Source: Pyrobaculum sp.
Lineage (GTDB): Archaea > Thermoproteota > Thermoprotei > Thermoproteales > Thermoproteaceae
Direction of reading: 5' to 3'
Length of the DNA: 5,537 nt
Assembly: GCA_022759345.1 (NCBI GenBank)
Contig: JAEMPK010000012.1
Location: forward strand, 1 to 5,537
Part shown: piece by piece, positions 1 to 5,537 of the stretch
Numbering within the stretch: position 1 is the stretch's first letter
How the letters are laid out: each line of letters begins with the position of its first letter
Made by a program: the position numbers and the translations under genes
The notes under the pieces: generated by a model
What the model saw: only the letters and a program-made list of their open reading frames with translations
What the model was told of the DNA's origin: nothing
Databases searched by the model: none

Positions 1-2160
1 ACAGGTTCTACGGTGCAGATCCAGCAGTTGTCGGCTGGCGTCCCCTACACCGCTGTGGCGGCTGTGCAAGTCCCTCTAGATGCCCGCCCTGGCTACTACA
101 GAATTAGGGTTGTGGCGTACACGCTTTTTCGCTCTGCTGAAGCCACGCTAGATCTGGAGGTGCTGCCATTTGACTTCTCTGCCCTTGCCGTGGCGAGGCC
201 TTCGGCATATGTGGCGGGGCAGTCGGTCCAGCTTCCCGTGCTCCTGTTCAACCCCACTGTGGACTACGTGAAAGCCAAGGCGTCTATAAGCGGCGGCGTC
301 GTTTCGCAGTTCTTAAACGCAACGCCTACATGCGACGCGACGATCCCGCCTAGGTCAAACGTTACCTGCGTGTTGAACTTCGCCTTGCCCGCATCCCTAA
401 AGCCCGGCTTCTACAACGCAACTCTCACAGTGACGTTAAACGGCGTGTCGGGCTACGCCGGCTCTGTAGTCTTCAACAAAACTATCCAGTTGCCTGTGGT
501 AAGCGGCGCCGACATAAACATAGTGGCCACGCCGGCGCAACCCCCGGTGTTGGGCACCCCTACTATGGTGACGCTCTTAATAACGCCGGGAGGCGCCGCG
601 CCTTTACAGAACGTGACAGTCAACGTGTTAGATGGCGAAGGCGTTAGAATACTAAGCAAAAACACAGTGAAAACGCCTCTGCTTACCCAGTTACAAATCC
701 CCGTGCAGGCCGTGTTTACCGCCTATGGAGTGGTGAGGATGCCGGTTGAGATATGTTACTCCACGGGGGCCTGTGTTGTTAGGTATGCAGAGGTCTATGT
801 GCCGCAGCCAAAGATAAGCGTCAACGCCTACTTCAATCCGCCCCAGGTATACCCAGGCTCTTTGGCCCAGGTCACTCTTGTCGTCGCCACGAACTACACG
901 ATGTCGGGAGTGAATATACGTGTAAAGACGCCGTTTAAAATCCTCACAGGCTCCTCGATGGAGCTTCCGGCCATTACGCCGCAGACGCCAATCACCGTGA
1001 ATATTGTGATTGAAATTCCAAAAGATGCGCAACCGGGTCTCTACCCGCTTGAGGTCTCGGTAGGCGGCGTCAACTACACCTTCTACTACGAGGTGGTTAG
1101 ACCGGACTTCAACGTGTTGCTTATTTTCAACCCGCCTCTTTCCTACCCGGGCGGCTTGGTGTCTGGCACACTTACGGTGGCGGCCCCCTTCACAGCTAAG
1201 AACCTTACAATATCGGTCTACACCCCCCTCATCTTGGCAAGCCCTGCTGAGTATAAGGTGTCTTATCTCCCCCAGGGTCAGCCGTTTACGGCGTATGTGA
1301 CTGTGCAAGTGCCGAGCAACGCCCCAGCGGGAAGATACCCTGTAGTGGTTTCGGTAAACGGCGTCAACTACACCTTCTACCTGCCCGTAAGCCGGCCTGA
1401 GGTCGCGATTCAAAACGTCGCAGTGGTGCCGCCCAGCATTCTCGAGAGGACCCCCATGGCGGCGCAGGTTTTGGTCCAGGTGATAAACACGGGGCCTGTG
1501 GTCGCCCGGAACGTCACAGTGACGCTACTAAACACGACGATAGGCAGACAGAGCTACGTCATTGACTACCTTCCGCCGGGTTCTCCCGTCACGCTCACGT
1601 ATTACCTCGACGTTTCCAAGCTGTCTGCAGGCGACTACAACGTGGTGGCTGTGGCTAGGTGGAGCGGCGGCGAATATGCGGCGCAAGGGTCTCTGGAGAT
1701 CAGGAAAAAAGTCGTCCTCGATATAAAGTACAAGATATACAACGCGGCCCCGGGCTCCACGGCTGTGTTGATCGTTAATGTGACAAACATGGGCTCCGAA
1801 GAGGCGAAGAACGTGAAGATAACCATGACCCCCTCCCAAGTCTTCGAGCCACATGCATCAAACATCGCTGACGTGGCCACCGCCGGTATGCGGGTGCTGG
1901 GAGATATACCGCCCGGCGGCACTGCCACCACTGCCTTTCTGCTGGACGTGTCAGATAAGGCGGTTCCCGGCGTATACCCGCTCACGCTTGTGGTGACGTG
2001 GAACCAGACAGGGGCCTTCACTCCAGGGGTTCAATACGTCAGCGTGCCGATTGAGGTGAGGGGAGGCTTAGACTTATTTGTGGTGGTTCCGCTAGCGCTT
2101 ACCATCCTGCTTCTTGTAGTCGGCGGGGCTATAGCTGTGCGTAGGAGGCGCCGTGGATAG
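1..2160 (+). CDS. Membrane-anchored surface protein of tandem Ig-like (COG1361/CARDB-like) modules, 5'-partial
   Basis: The reading frame is open from base 1, before the GTG at 13, and the product starts in the middle of a beta-sandwich module, so the true start is probably upstream. The visible part (about 719 residues) is a chain of modules of roughly 100 residues, rich in V, T, P, N and Y, most ending in a P-x-G-x-Y-type strand motif (for example ARPGYYRIRV, AQPGLYPLEV, AVPGVYPLTL). It ends in one hydrophobic helix (2074-2139) followed by five arginines, a stop-transfer signal that puts the modules outside the cell. I count 13 N-x-S/T sequons, typical of archaeal glycosylated surface proteins. 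Four cysteines fall in two close pairs (codons at 331/367 and 754/772), plausible disulfides. The fold resembles CARDB, NEW3 and COG1361 'S-layer-like' proteins. No catalytic motif is visible. The role is inferred to be structural, adhesive or accessory to the downstream permease. Confidence 0.85.
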   Translation, partial: TGSTVQIQQLSAGVPYTAVAAVQVPLDARPGYYRIRVVAYTLFRSAEATLDLEVLPFDFSALAVARPSAYVAGQSVQLPVLLFNPTVDYVKAKASISGGVVSQFLNATPTCDATIPPRSNVTCVLNFALPASLKPGFYNATLTVTLNGVSGYAGSVVFNKTIQLPVVSGADINIVATPAQPPVLGTPTMVTLLITPGGAAPLQNVTVNVLDGEGVRILSKNTVKTPLLTQLQIPVQAVFTAYGVVRMPVEICYSTGACVVRYAEVYVPQPKISVNAYFNPPQVYPGSLAQVTLVVATNYTMSGVNIRVKTPFKILTGSSMELPAITPQTPITVNIVIEIPKDAQPGLYPLEVSVGGVNYTFYYEVVRPDFNVLLIFNPPLSYPGGLVSGTLTVAAPFTAKNLTISVYTPLILASPAEYKVSYLPQGQPFTAYVTVQVPSNAPAGRYPVVVSVNGVNYTFYLPVSRPEVAIQNVAVVPPSILERTPMAAQVLVQVINTGPVVARNVTVTLLNTTIGRQSYVIDYLPPGSPVTLTYYLDVSKLSAGDYNVVAVARWSGGEYAAQGSLEIRKKVVLDIKYKIYNAAPGSTAVLIVNVTNMGSEEAKNVKITMTPSQVFEPHASNIADVATAGMRVLGDIPPGGTATTAFLLDVSDKAVPGVYPLTLVVTWNQTGAFTPGVQYVSVPIEVRGGLDLFVVVPLALTILLLVVGGAIAVRRRRRG
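1065..1086 (+). repeat. 22-bp exact direct repeat, copy 1
   Basis: This stretch, encoding the end of a module (GVNYTFY), is repeated exactly at 1359-1380, exactly 294 bases downstream. With the flanking 5' bases the match runs to about 35 bases with three mismatches. It includes an NYT glycosylation sequon. Confidence 0.9.
1359..1380 (+). repeat. 22-bp exact direct repeat, copy 2
   Basis: This is the second copy of the repeat at 1065-1086 and lies at the same position of the next 98-codon module. The DNA-level identity exceeds what the protein similarity requires, suggesting recent duplication, gene conversion or strong constraint at this strand. Confidence 0.9.
2143..2148 (+). promoter_or_regulatory. 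Shine-Dalgarno-like AGGAGG for the DHA2 permease
   Basis: AGGAGG lies four bases before the GTG at 2153. The same six bases are two of the arginine codons (AGG AGG) in the basic tail of the surface protein, so one stretch serves both as membrane-anchor code and as ribosome binding site. It supports the GTG at 2153 over the next in-frame ATG at 2222, which would remove most of the first helix. Confidence 0.7.
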
Positions 2161-3583
2161 TTACGACATTAAATACGCCTGGAGGGCCACCCCGCTTTTG
2201 GGCTCTGTCGCTCTTTTGGTGATGTATACGGAGGCGATGTTAATGCCCAGTCTGCCTAAGATACAGGCGGAGTTCAACGTGACGCCTGCAGACGCGTCGT
2301 GGATATTGACGATATACTTAATAGTGGGCACCATAAGCGCGGCGGTATTTGGAAATCTCGGCGATATATATGGAAAGAAGAAGGTTTTGACAGCCGTGAT
2401 TGCCACATACGCCGCGGCCGTCACGTTCACTGGATATGCGCCTAACTTCGAATCTCTTCTCGTCGCAAGAGCGATACAGGGGCTGGGCATGGCCATGTTC
2501 CCCCTCGCCTTCTCTCTAATAAGAGAGGAGTTCCCGCCTCAGATGGTCCCCACGGCCCAGGGCGTGGTCAGCGCCATGTTCGGCGTAGGCATAATAATAG
2601 CTCTGCCCGTCGGAGCTTATATAGCTCAAAACTTCGGCTGGAGGGCTACCTACCACACGGCCACGCCTATTGCGGTGCTTCTGACTCTAGCCGTCTGGCT
2701 CTACATACGGGAAAGTAGGTACAGGACTCCGCGTAAGGTAGATCTCTTCGGCATAGCCCTCTTCGCCCTGGCCGCTGCCTCCTTCCTTCTGGCTATCTCC
2801 AAAGGACCCGACTGGGGCTGGACCTCCCAGAGGATAGTAACTCTATTTCTCCTATCTGGAGTCTCCACCGCAGTCTTCATACTTCACGAGCTTACGACAG
2901 ACAACCCCTTTATTCCGCGGGACATATTTAACCGAAATGTCGCCGCCGCCACCTTCGCCATATTGATAGTTGCATATGCCTTCCAGATGAATTCACAAAA
3001 CCTATCCTACCTCCTGCAGATGCCGCCGCCCTACGGCTACGGCCTCACGGTGCTACAGACTGGGCTTTACATGCTTCCACCTGCGGTGGTGCAGATAATC
3101 GTGGCGCCGCTGGCGGGAAGAGCCATGTGGCGCCTAGGCGCGAAGAAGATAGCCGTAGCCGGGGTCGCCTTTGCCGCAGTCGGCTACCAGCTGGCCGCCG
3201 CGCATCTCTACAGCGGAATCTGGACTTTGATTTCATACCTGACTCTAGGCTTCGTGGGCTTGACTTTACTCAACGTCTCGCTGATAAACCTACTCACATT
3301 CTCAGTGCCCAGACAACGCCTCGGCGCGGCCACGGGGCTCAACACAGTCTTTCGAAACCTCGGCTCTGCGATAGCCCCCACGGTCGCAGGCACGATCCTC
3401 ACGAACTACAGCACATATGTATACTTCAACACGCCCAACGGCCCCGTATATTTCTCGGTCCCCTCCAGAGACGCCTATGTGATTAACATAGACATCGCCA
3501 CCGCCATGTTTATTTCGGCGCTGGCGCCAATTCTCATAGCTAAAGAAGTATTGGGAAGAGATATAACACAAAATAATAAGTAG
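2153..3583 (+). CDS. MFS permease, DHA2-type drug/metabolite:H+ antiporter family (14 helices)
   Basis: This 476-residue integral membrane protein is a likely proton-coupled exporter. MFS motif A is clear in the loop between helices 2 and 3 (residues 67-79, GNLGDIYGKKKVL). Motif B follows in helix 4 (ARAIQGLG, with Arg106), and an antiporter motif C-like segment lies in helix 5 (Gly144 to Gly154 with Pro152), followed by GWR at 162-164. The VDLFG...SKGPDWGW segment (196-223) between the two halves is characteristic of DHA2 proteins, which have two extra central helices, and about 14 hydrophobic segments can be counted. Helix 1 carries an acidic residue (Glu27), reminiscent of the Glu26 of MdfA, though that is a different subfamily. 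There are no cysteines. The gene starts with GTG inside the end of the surface-protein gene (8-base overlap), implying coupled translation. Substrate is unknown; efflux of a toxic or secreted small molecule is an inference from family. Confidence 0.88.
   Translation: MDSYDIKYAWRATPLLGSVALLVMYTEAMLMPSLPKIQAEFNVTPADASWILTIYLIVGTISAAVFGNLGDIYGKKKVLTAVIATYAAAVTFTGYAPNFESLLVARAIQGLGMAMFPLAFSLIREEFPPQMVPTAQGVVSAMFGVGIIIALPVGAYIAQNFGWRATYHTATPIAVLLTLAVWLYIRESRYRTPRKVDLFGIALFALAAASFLLAISKGPDWGWTSQRIVTLFLLSGVSTAVFILHELTTDNPFIPRDIFNRNVAAATFAILIVAYAFQMNSQNLSYLLQMPPPYGYGLTVLQTGLYMLPPAVVQIIVAPLAGRAMWRLGAKKIAVAGVAFAAVGYQLAAAHLYSGIWTLISYLTLGFVGLTLLNVSLINLLTFSVPRQRLGAATGLNTVFRNLGSAIAPTVAGTILTNYSTYVYFNTPNGPVYFSVPSRDAYVINIDIATAMFISALAPILIAKEVLGRDITQNNK
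3560..3567 (+). promoter_or_regulatory. Candidate internal TATA box for the second MFS gene
   Basis: GATATAAC, within the last codons of the DHA2 permease gene, is centred about 26 bases upstream of the ATG at 3590, the spacing expected for a leaderless crenarchaeal transcript. The purine run just before it (GGGAAGA) is not an obvious BRE. The ATG has no convincing Shine-Dalgarno (only CCGGAC upstream), which fits leaderless initiation. The last codons of the DHA2 gene (ITQNNK) are unusually AT-rich for this window, as if constrained by a promoter. An accidental AT-rich gene end is the alternative. Confidence 0.45.
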
Positions 3584-3589
3584 CCGGAC

Positions 3590-4696
3590 ATGAACCTTAG
3601 GCTTATTCTGCTTTTGGGACTCGTCTCCTTTTTCGCCGACTGGCTCTACGAGAGTATGCGCGCGGTGGCGCCGCAATACCTGCAACATTTGGGCGCCACC
3701 GCGGCTTTTGTCGGCTTTGTTTTCGGCCTGGGAGACGCCTTGGGGTACGCGGCCAGATTCGTGACGGGGCCACTGGCCGACAGAAGAGGCGGCTACTGGC
3801 TTGAGACCTTCCTAGGCTACGGCCTCCAGCTCGCCGCAATAGCCGGCCTCCTATTTACGCGTGATCTGTGGCAAGTCGCCGCTTTGATATTTCTCGAAAG
3901 ATTCGGCAAGGCCCTCCGCACGCCCGCTCGCGATGTGATCATCTCTTCGGCAGGGGGGGAGGAGGCTAAGGGAAGGGCGTTTGGCATACACGCCGCGTTA
4001 GACCAGCTCGGGGCGGTGGCGGGCGTCGTGATGGCCACCGCAATGCTGTACAGTAGCTACGCGCCGCAAGACGTCTTCAAGGCCTCGCTGATTCCGGGCC
4101 TCGCCGCACTATTGACGCTCTACACAGCCTACAGAATAGCCGACGTAAAGCTGGAGAGGAGAAGGGCCACAACTATTGCACTTACAGAGGACGTGCTTCT
4201 GTTTGGCCTTGCACAGTTCTTCCTAGGCCTGTCCACCGTTCACATATCGCTTTCTATGTACAGATTCGGAGAGGTTTCTTGGATGGGGTCCCTCCTGTAC
4301 CTAGTGGCCATGATAACAGAGGTGTTCGCTTCACCGGCTCTCGGCTACCTCGCCGATAAAAGCAACAGGGCAGTCCTCACAGCGCCTTTCTTCTCCGTGC
4401 TCTTGGCGTTTACGTACTTCGCCGGGGCTGTCCACCCGGCTTTGTTGTTTCTAGGCGCCGTGTTTTACTCAATCGTCACGTCCTACACAGACGTCATCGC
4501 CAAAGCCCACGCAGCCAAGGCCGGCGGCGCCGCCTCACTGGGATTTGTAAACGCCATGTGGGGATTTGGCACCCTTTTAGGCGCAGTGCTTTACGGCTAC
4601 CTCACAGACCTCCACGCCTATGACCTAATCGTGGCGTCCGCCGCAGCCTCTGCCCTTGCATCGCTTGTGATCATATGGAGACAGACAAGATCCTAG
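3590..4696 (+). CDS. Second MFS permease (12-helix), substrate unknown
   Basis: This 368-residue membrane protein has about 12 hydrophobic segments and no cysteines. Its first helix carries the SFFADWLYESMR signature (residues 13-24), resembling the SFFxDxxYE opening of a widespread family of prokaryotic MFS permeases. Motif A appears in shortened form as GPLADRRGGYW (60-70). The loop after helix 4 has ERFGKALRTPARD (103-115), matching the DRxGKGxRxxPRD motif of that family, followed by GRAFGIHAALDQLGA (128-142). It is clearly not a duplicate of the upstream DHA2 permease, as length, helix number and motifs all differ. It starts 6 bases after the DHA2 stop and its end overlaps the methyltransferase gene by 22 bases. 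Relatives are variously annotated as efflux or metal-resistance transporters, so direction and substrate should be left open. Confidence 0.85.
   Translation: MNLRLILLLGLVSFFADWLYESMRAVAPQYLQHLGATAAFVGFVFGLGDALGYAARFVTGPLADRRGGYWLETFLGYGLQLAAIAGLLFTRDLWQVAALIFLERFGKALRTPARDVIISSAGGEEAKGRAFGIHAALDQLGAVAGVVMATAMLYSSYAPQDVFKASLIPGLAALLTLYTAYRIADVKLERRRATTIALTEDVLLFGLAQFFLGLSTVHISLSMYRFGEVSWMGSLLYLVAMITEVFASPALGYLADKSNRAVLTAPFFSVLLAFTYFAGAVHPALLFLGAVFYSIVTSYTDVIAKAHAAKAGGAASLGFVNAMWGFGTLLGAVLYGYLTDLHAYDLIVASAAASALASLVIIWRQTRS
4667..4672 (+). promoter_or_regulatory. Shine-Dalgarno-like GTGATC before the methyltransferase
   Basis: GTGATC is complementary to the GAUCAC near the 3' end of 16S rRNA and ends two bases before the ATG at 4675. 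This is an extended, shifted register of the archaeal GAGGTGATC signal. There is no TATA-like sequence 26 bases upstream, so the gene is probably translated from the polycistronic message. The signal lies inside the coding sequence of the second permease. Confidence 0.5.
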
Positions 4697-5094
4697 AGCT
4701 CTACAAGAGGTTGGCCCCCGCCTACGAGGAGATCTACGGCGAGGAGCAACGGAGAAAGTACTGGCTCATCTCGTCGCAGGTGGGGGAAAGAGTGGCGGAT
4801 GCGGGATGCGGCGTCGGCCTAGTCTTCGAGGTTGTCAGCGCCTATGTGGTCTGTGTAGACATCTCGCTGGATATGCTAGCGCAAGCGAGGGCGAAACGCG
4901 GCGAACTCGGCGAGGTGGTAGCCGCCGACTTCTGGCGCCCGCCCTTTAGGGACAACTCCTTCGACACGGTGCTTTTTCTCTCCTCCGTTGAGTCTGAGCT
5001 GTACGAAAGGGCGTATGAGGTGTGGCGCAACGCGGCGAGGAAGGCAGTATTCGAGTTTAGAGGCGAGTGGCGTATTTTTGAGCAACGTAAATAA
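4675..5094 (+). CDS. Short class I SAM-dependent methyltransferase
   Basis: This 139-residue cytoplasmic protein has the N-terminal half of a Rossmann-fold methyltransferase. An N-terminal helix reads YKRLAPAYEEIYGEEQRRKY (10-29), a common lead-in for UbiE-like proteins. Motif I is VADAGCGVG (40-48), the SAM glycine loop. The acidic residue ending strand 2 is Asp62 in VCVDIS. Motif II/III follows as AADFWRPPF then NSFDTVLFLSS (Asp85, Asp97). A last strand, KAVFEFRGEW (123-132), looks like strand 5, after which the protein stops. Strands 6 and 7, which usually complete the sheet and help bind substrate, are absent, and most relatives are 180-250 residues. No downstream frame offers an obvious continuation, since the next gene's promoter begins within about 50 bases. 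It could be a naturally minimal enzyme, part of a heteromer, or a decayed copy. The substrate (small molecule, lipid, RNA or protein) cannot be told. Confidence 0.8.
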   Translation: METDKILELYKRLAPAYEEIYGEEQRRKYWLISSQVGERVADAGCGVGLVFEVVSAYVVCVDISLDMLAQARAKRGELGEVVAADFWRPPFRDNSFDTVLFLSSVESELYERAYEVWRNAARKAVFEFRGEWRIFEQRK

Positions 5095-5104
5095 GATAAG
5101 GACT

Positions 5105-5133
5105 GTTTCCACATTCGTATTGATAATGTGAAC
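5105..5133. promoter_or_regulatory. Inverted repeat upstream of the KaiC-like gene, candidate operator
   Basis: CACATT (5110-5115) and AATGTG (5125-5130) form a perfect 6-base inverted repeat with a 9-base spacer. GTT (5105-5107) and AAC (5131-5133) extend it if two bases are looped out on the left arm. It abuts the TATA/BRE region, about 40-60 bases upstream of the predicted transcription start, a usual place for an archaeal activator or repressor site. A chance palindrome in AT-rich DNA, or a weak hairpin ending the upstream transcript, is also possible. Confidence 0.35.
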
Positions 5134-5148
5134 AAAACAAATATATTA
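5132..5148 (+). promoter_or_regulatory. BRE/TATA promoter for the KaiC-like gene (leaderless)
   Basis: AAATATATTA (5139-5148) preceded by the A-rich ACAAAAC (5132-5138) is the best archaeal TATA plus BRE candidate in the window. Its centre is about 26 bases before the ATG at 5169, so transcription should start at or within a base or two of that codon. This leaderless arrangement is known for first genes of transcripts in Pyrobaculum. No Shine-Dalgarno is seen before the ATG. Confidence 0.7.
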
Positions 5149-5168
5149 ATGCCCCCCGCATGTGCCGT

Positions 5169-5537
5169 ATGGCTTATCAAGAGCAGTACAGCTACGACTA
5201 CTCGGACTATTACCAGATCTATGACAACAGAGCCTCTACTGGGATCTGGTACCTCGATCAACTGCTCCAGGGGGGCTTCCGTAAGGGGGAGATCTACCTA
5301 GTCGCAGGCGAGGCGGGGCAAGGCAAGACCATATTCAGTCTCCAGTTCTTAAAGACAGGCGCCGAGTTGTACGACGAGCCGGGGCTCTACATCACAATAG
5401 ACGAGCCCTCTGAAGACGTTAAGCGCGGCGTGAGGGAGTCGCTGGGCTGGGACCTCGACGCCTTAGAGAGCCAGAACAAGCTTATATTTGTCGACCTGAG
5501 GACACACTTCCGTACCTACGCCAAGGAGGAAAAAGTC
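5169..5537 (+). CDS. KaiC/RadA-like P-loop ATPase, 3'-partial
   Basis: The frame is open from the ATG at 5169 to the last base (123 codons) and continues beyond the window. After a tyrosine-rich N-terminus comes the family's entry motif, TGIWYLDQLLQGGFRKGE (24-41), then Walker A GEAGQGKT (47-54). The strand LYITIDEPSED (73-83) follows; its DE pair (78-79) sits where KaiC proteins have their catalytic acidic pair. NKLIFVDLRTHF later begins the next core strand. Such RecA-fold proteins are abundant in archaea and act as ATPases or signalling switches, mostly of unknown role; some resemble KaiC, others RadB or GvpD. Walker B lies outside the window, so one-domain and two-domain forms cannot be told apart. 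An in-frame ATG at 5160 would add three residues (MCR), but it lies only about 16 bases from the TATA centre and would precede the predicted transcript start, so 5169 is preferred. Confidence 0.87.
   Translation, partial: MAYQEQYSYDYSDYYQIYDNRASTGIWYLDQLLQGGFRKGEIYLVAGEAGQGKTIFSLQFLKTGAELYDEPGLYITIDEPSEDVKRGVRESLGWDLDALESQNKLIFVDLRTHFRTYAKEEKV

Larger units (their letters stand above)
805..1392 (+). repeat. Two tandem 98-codon modules within the surface protein
   Basis: Codons 805-1098 and 1099-1392 encode two modules of identical length. They align without gaps, with about 37 of 98 residues identical by hand count. Shared landmarks are the opening [QR]P, then FNPP followed by YPG, the V-x-TP strand, the [IV]P...GxYP turn and the closing GVNYTFY. 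A third, more diverged copy starts in register at 1393 with RPEV. The preceding module (about 508-804) has nearly the same length but lacks the G-x-Y motif and carries a C-x5-C pair instead. Confidence 0.85.

Noticed and set aside
691..1413. Long antisense open frame (240 codons) across the surface-protein gene
   Set aside because: It mirrors the codon pattern of a clear sense-strand gene, is rich in R and H typical of antisense translations, and has no recognisable domain.
2130..2134. TATA-like CTATAGC before the DHA2 permease
   Set aside because: It is too short, sits in GC-rich sequence, is about 21 bases from the GTG, and a good Shine-Dalgarno already explains initiation.
3127..3486. Sense-strand open frame (119 codons) inside the DHA2 permease in another frame
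   Set aside because: The product is arginine-rich, low-complexity-like and lies wholly within conserved permease helices, so it is a shadow of the GC-rich coding frame.
5075..5079. T5 run near the methyltransferase stop as a transcription terminator
   Set aside because: It is a single short run inside the coding sequence and upstream of the stop; no longer T-run follows in the gap, so I cannot support a terminator.
5149..5151. ATG at 5149 as a start for the gene after the gap
   Set aside because: It is out of frame with the KaiC-like protein, and its frame stops near the Walker A region without recognisable content.
4842..5261. Antisense open frame spanning the methyltransferase end and the intergenic gap
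   Set aside because: It crosses a convincing + strand promoter and the start of the KaiC-like gene, has no known motif, and much of it is antisense to real coding sequence.

Overview
The window looks like chromosomal DNA from a hyperthermophilic crenarchaeon, most likely Thermoproteales and close to Pyrobaculum. This is inferred from the style of the sequence, not from a database match. The genes are moderately GC-rich, use AGG/AGA for arginine and ATA for isoleucine freely, and are packed with overlaps or gaps of a few bases. The only real intergenic gap is AT-rich, with a TATA-like box about 26 bases upstream of an ATG, as expected for a leaderless archaeal transcript. The first protein is a COG1361-like array of extracellular beta-sandwich modules with a C-terminal membrane anchor, common in archaeal cell envelopes.

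Layout: all five genes lie on the + strand. (1) 1-2160 is the 3' part of a large membrane-anchored, Ig-like-repeat surface protein; its true start is upstream of the window. (2) 2153-3583 is a 14-helix MFS permease of the DHA2 drug-efflux type, overlapping gene 1 by 8 bases. (3) 3590-4696 is a second, unrelated 12-helix MFS permease, 6 bases after gene 2. (4) 4675-5094 is a very short class I SAM-dependent methyltransferase, overlapping gene 3 by 22 bases. (5) After a 74-base AT-rich gap, 5169-5537 is the 5' part of a KaiC/RadA-like P-loop ATPase that runs off the right edge.

Genes 1-4 form a tight head-to-tail group that could be one operon. Genes 1-2 look translationally coupled, as do genes 3-4. 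A TATA-like box at the end of gene 2 has the right spacing to start a separate leaderless transcript at gene 3, so the group may be two overlapping units: surface protein plus DHA2 permease, and second permease plus methyltransferase. The KaiC-like gene appears to have its own promoter, preceded by an inverted repeat that may be a regulator site.

The substrates of both permeases and of the methyltransferase cannot be read from the sequence. The most interesting idea is that the glycosylation-rich surface protein and the DHA2 permease work together at the cell envelope. I see no RNA genes, mobile elements or CRISPR arrays, and no proven novel system.
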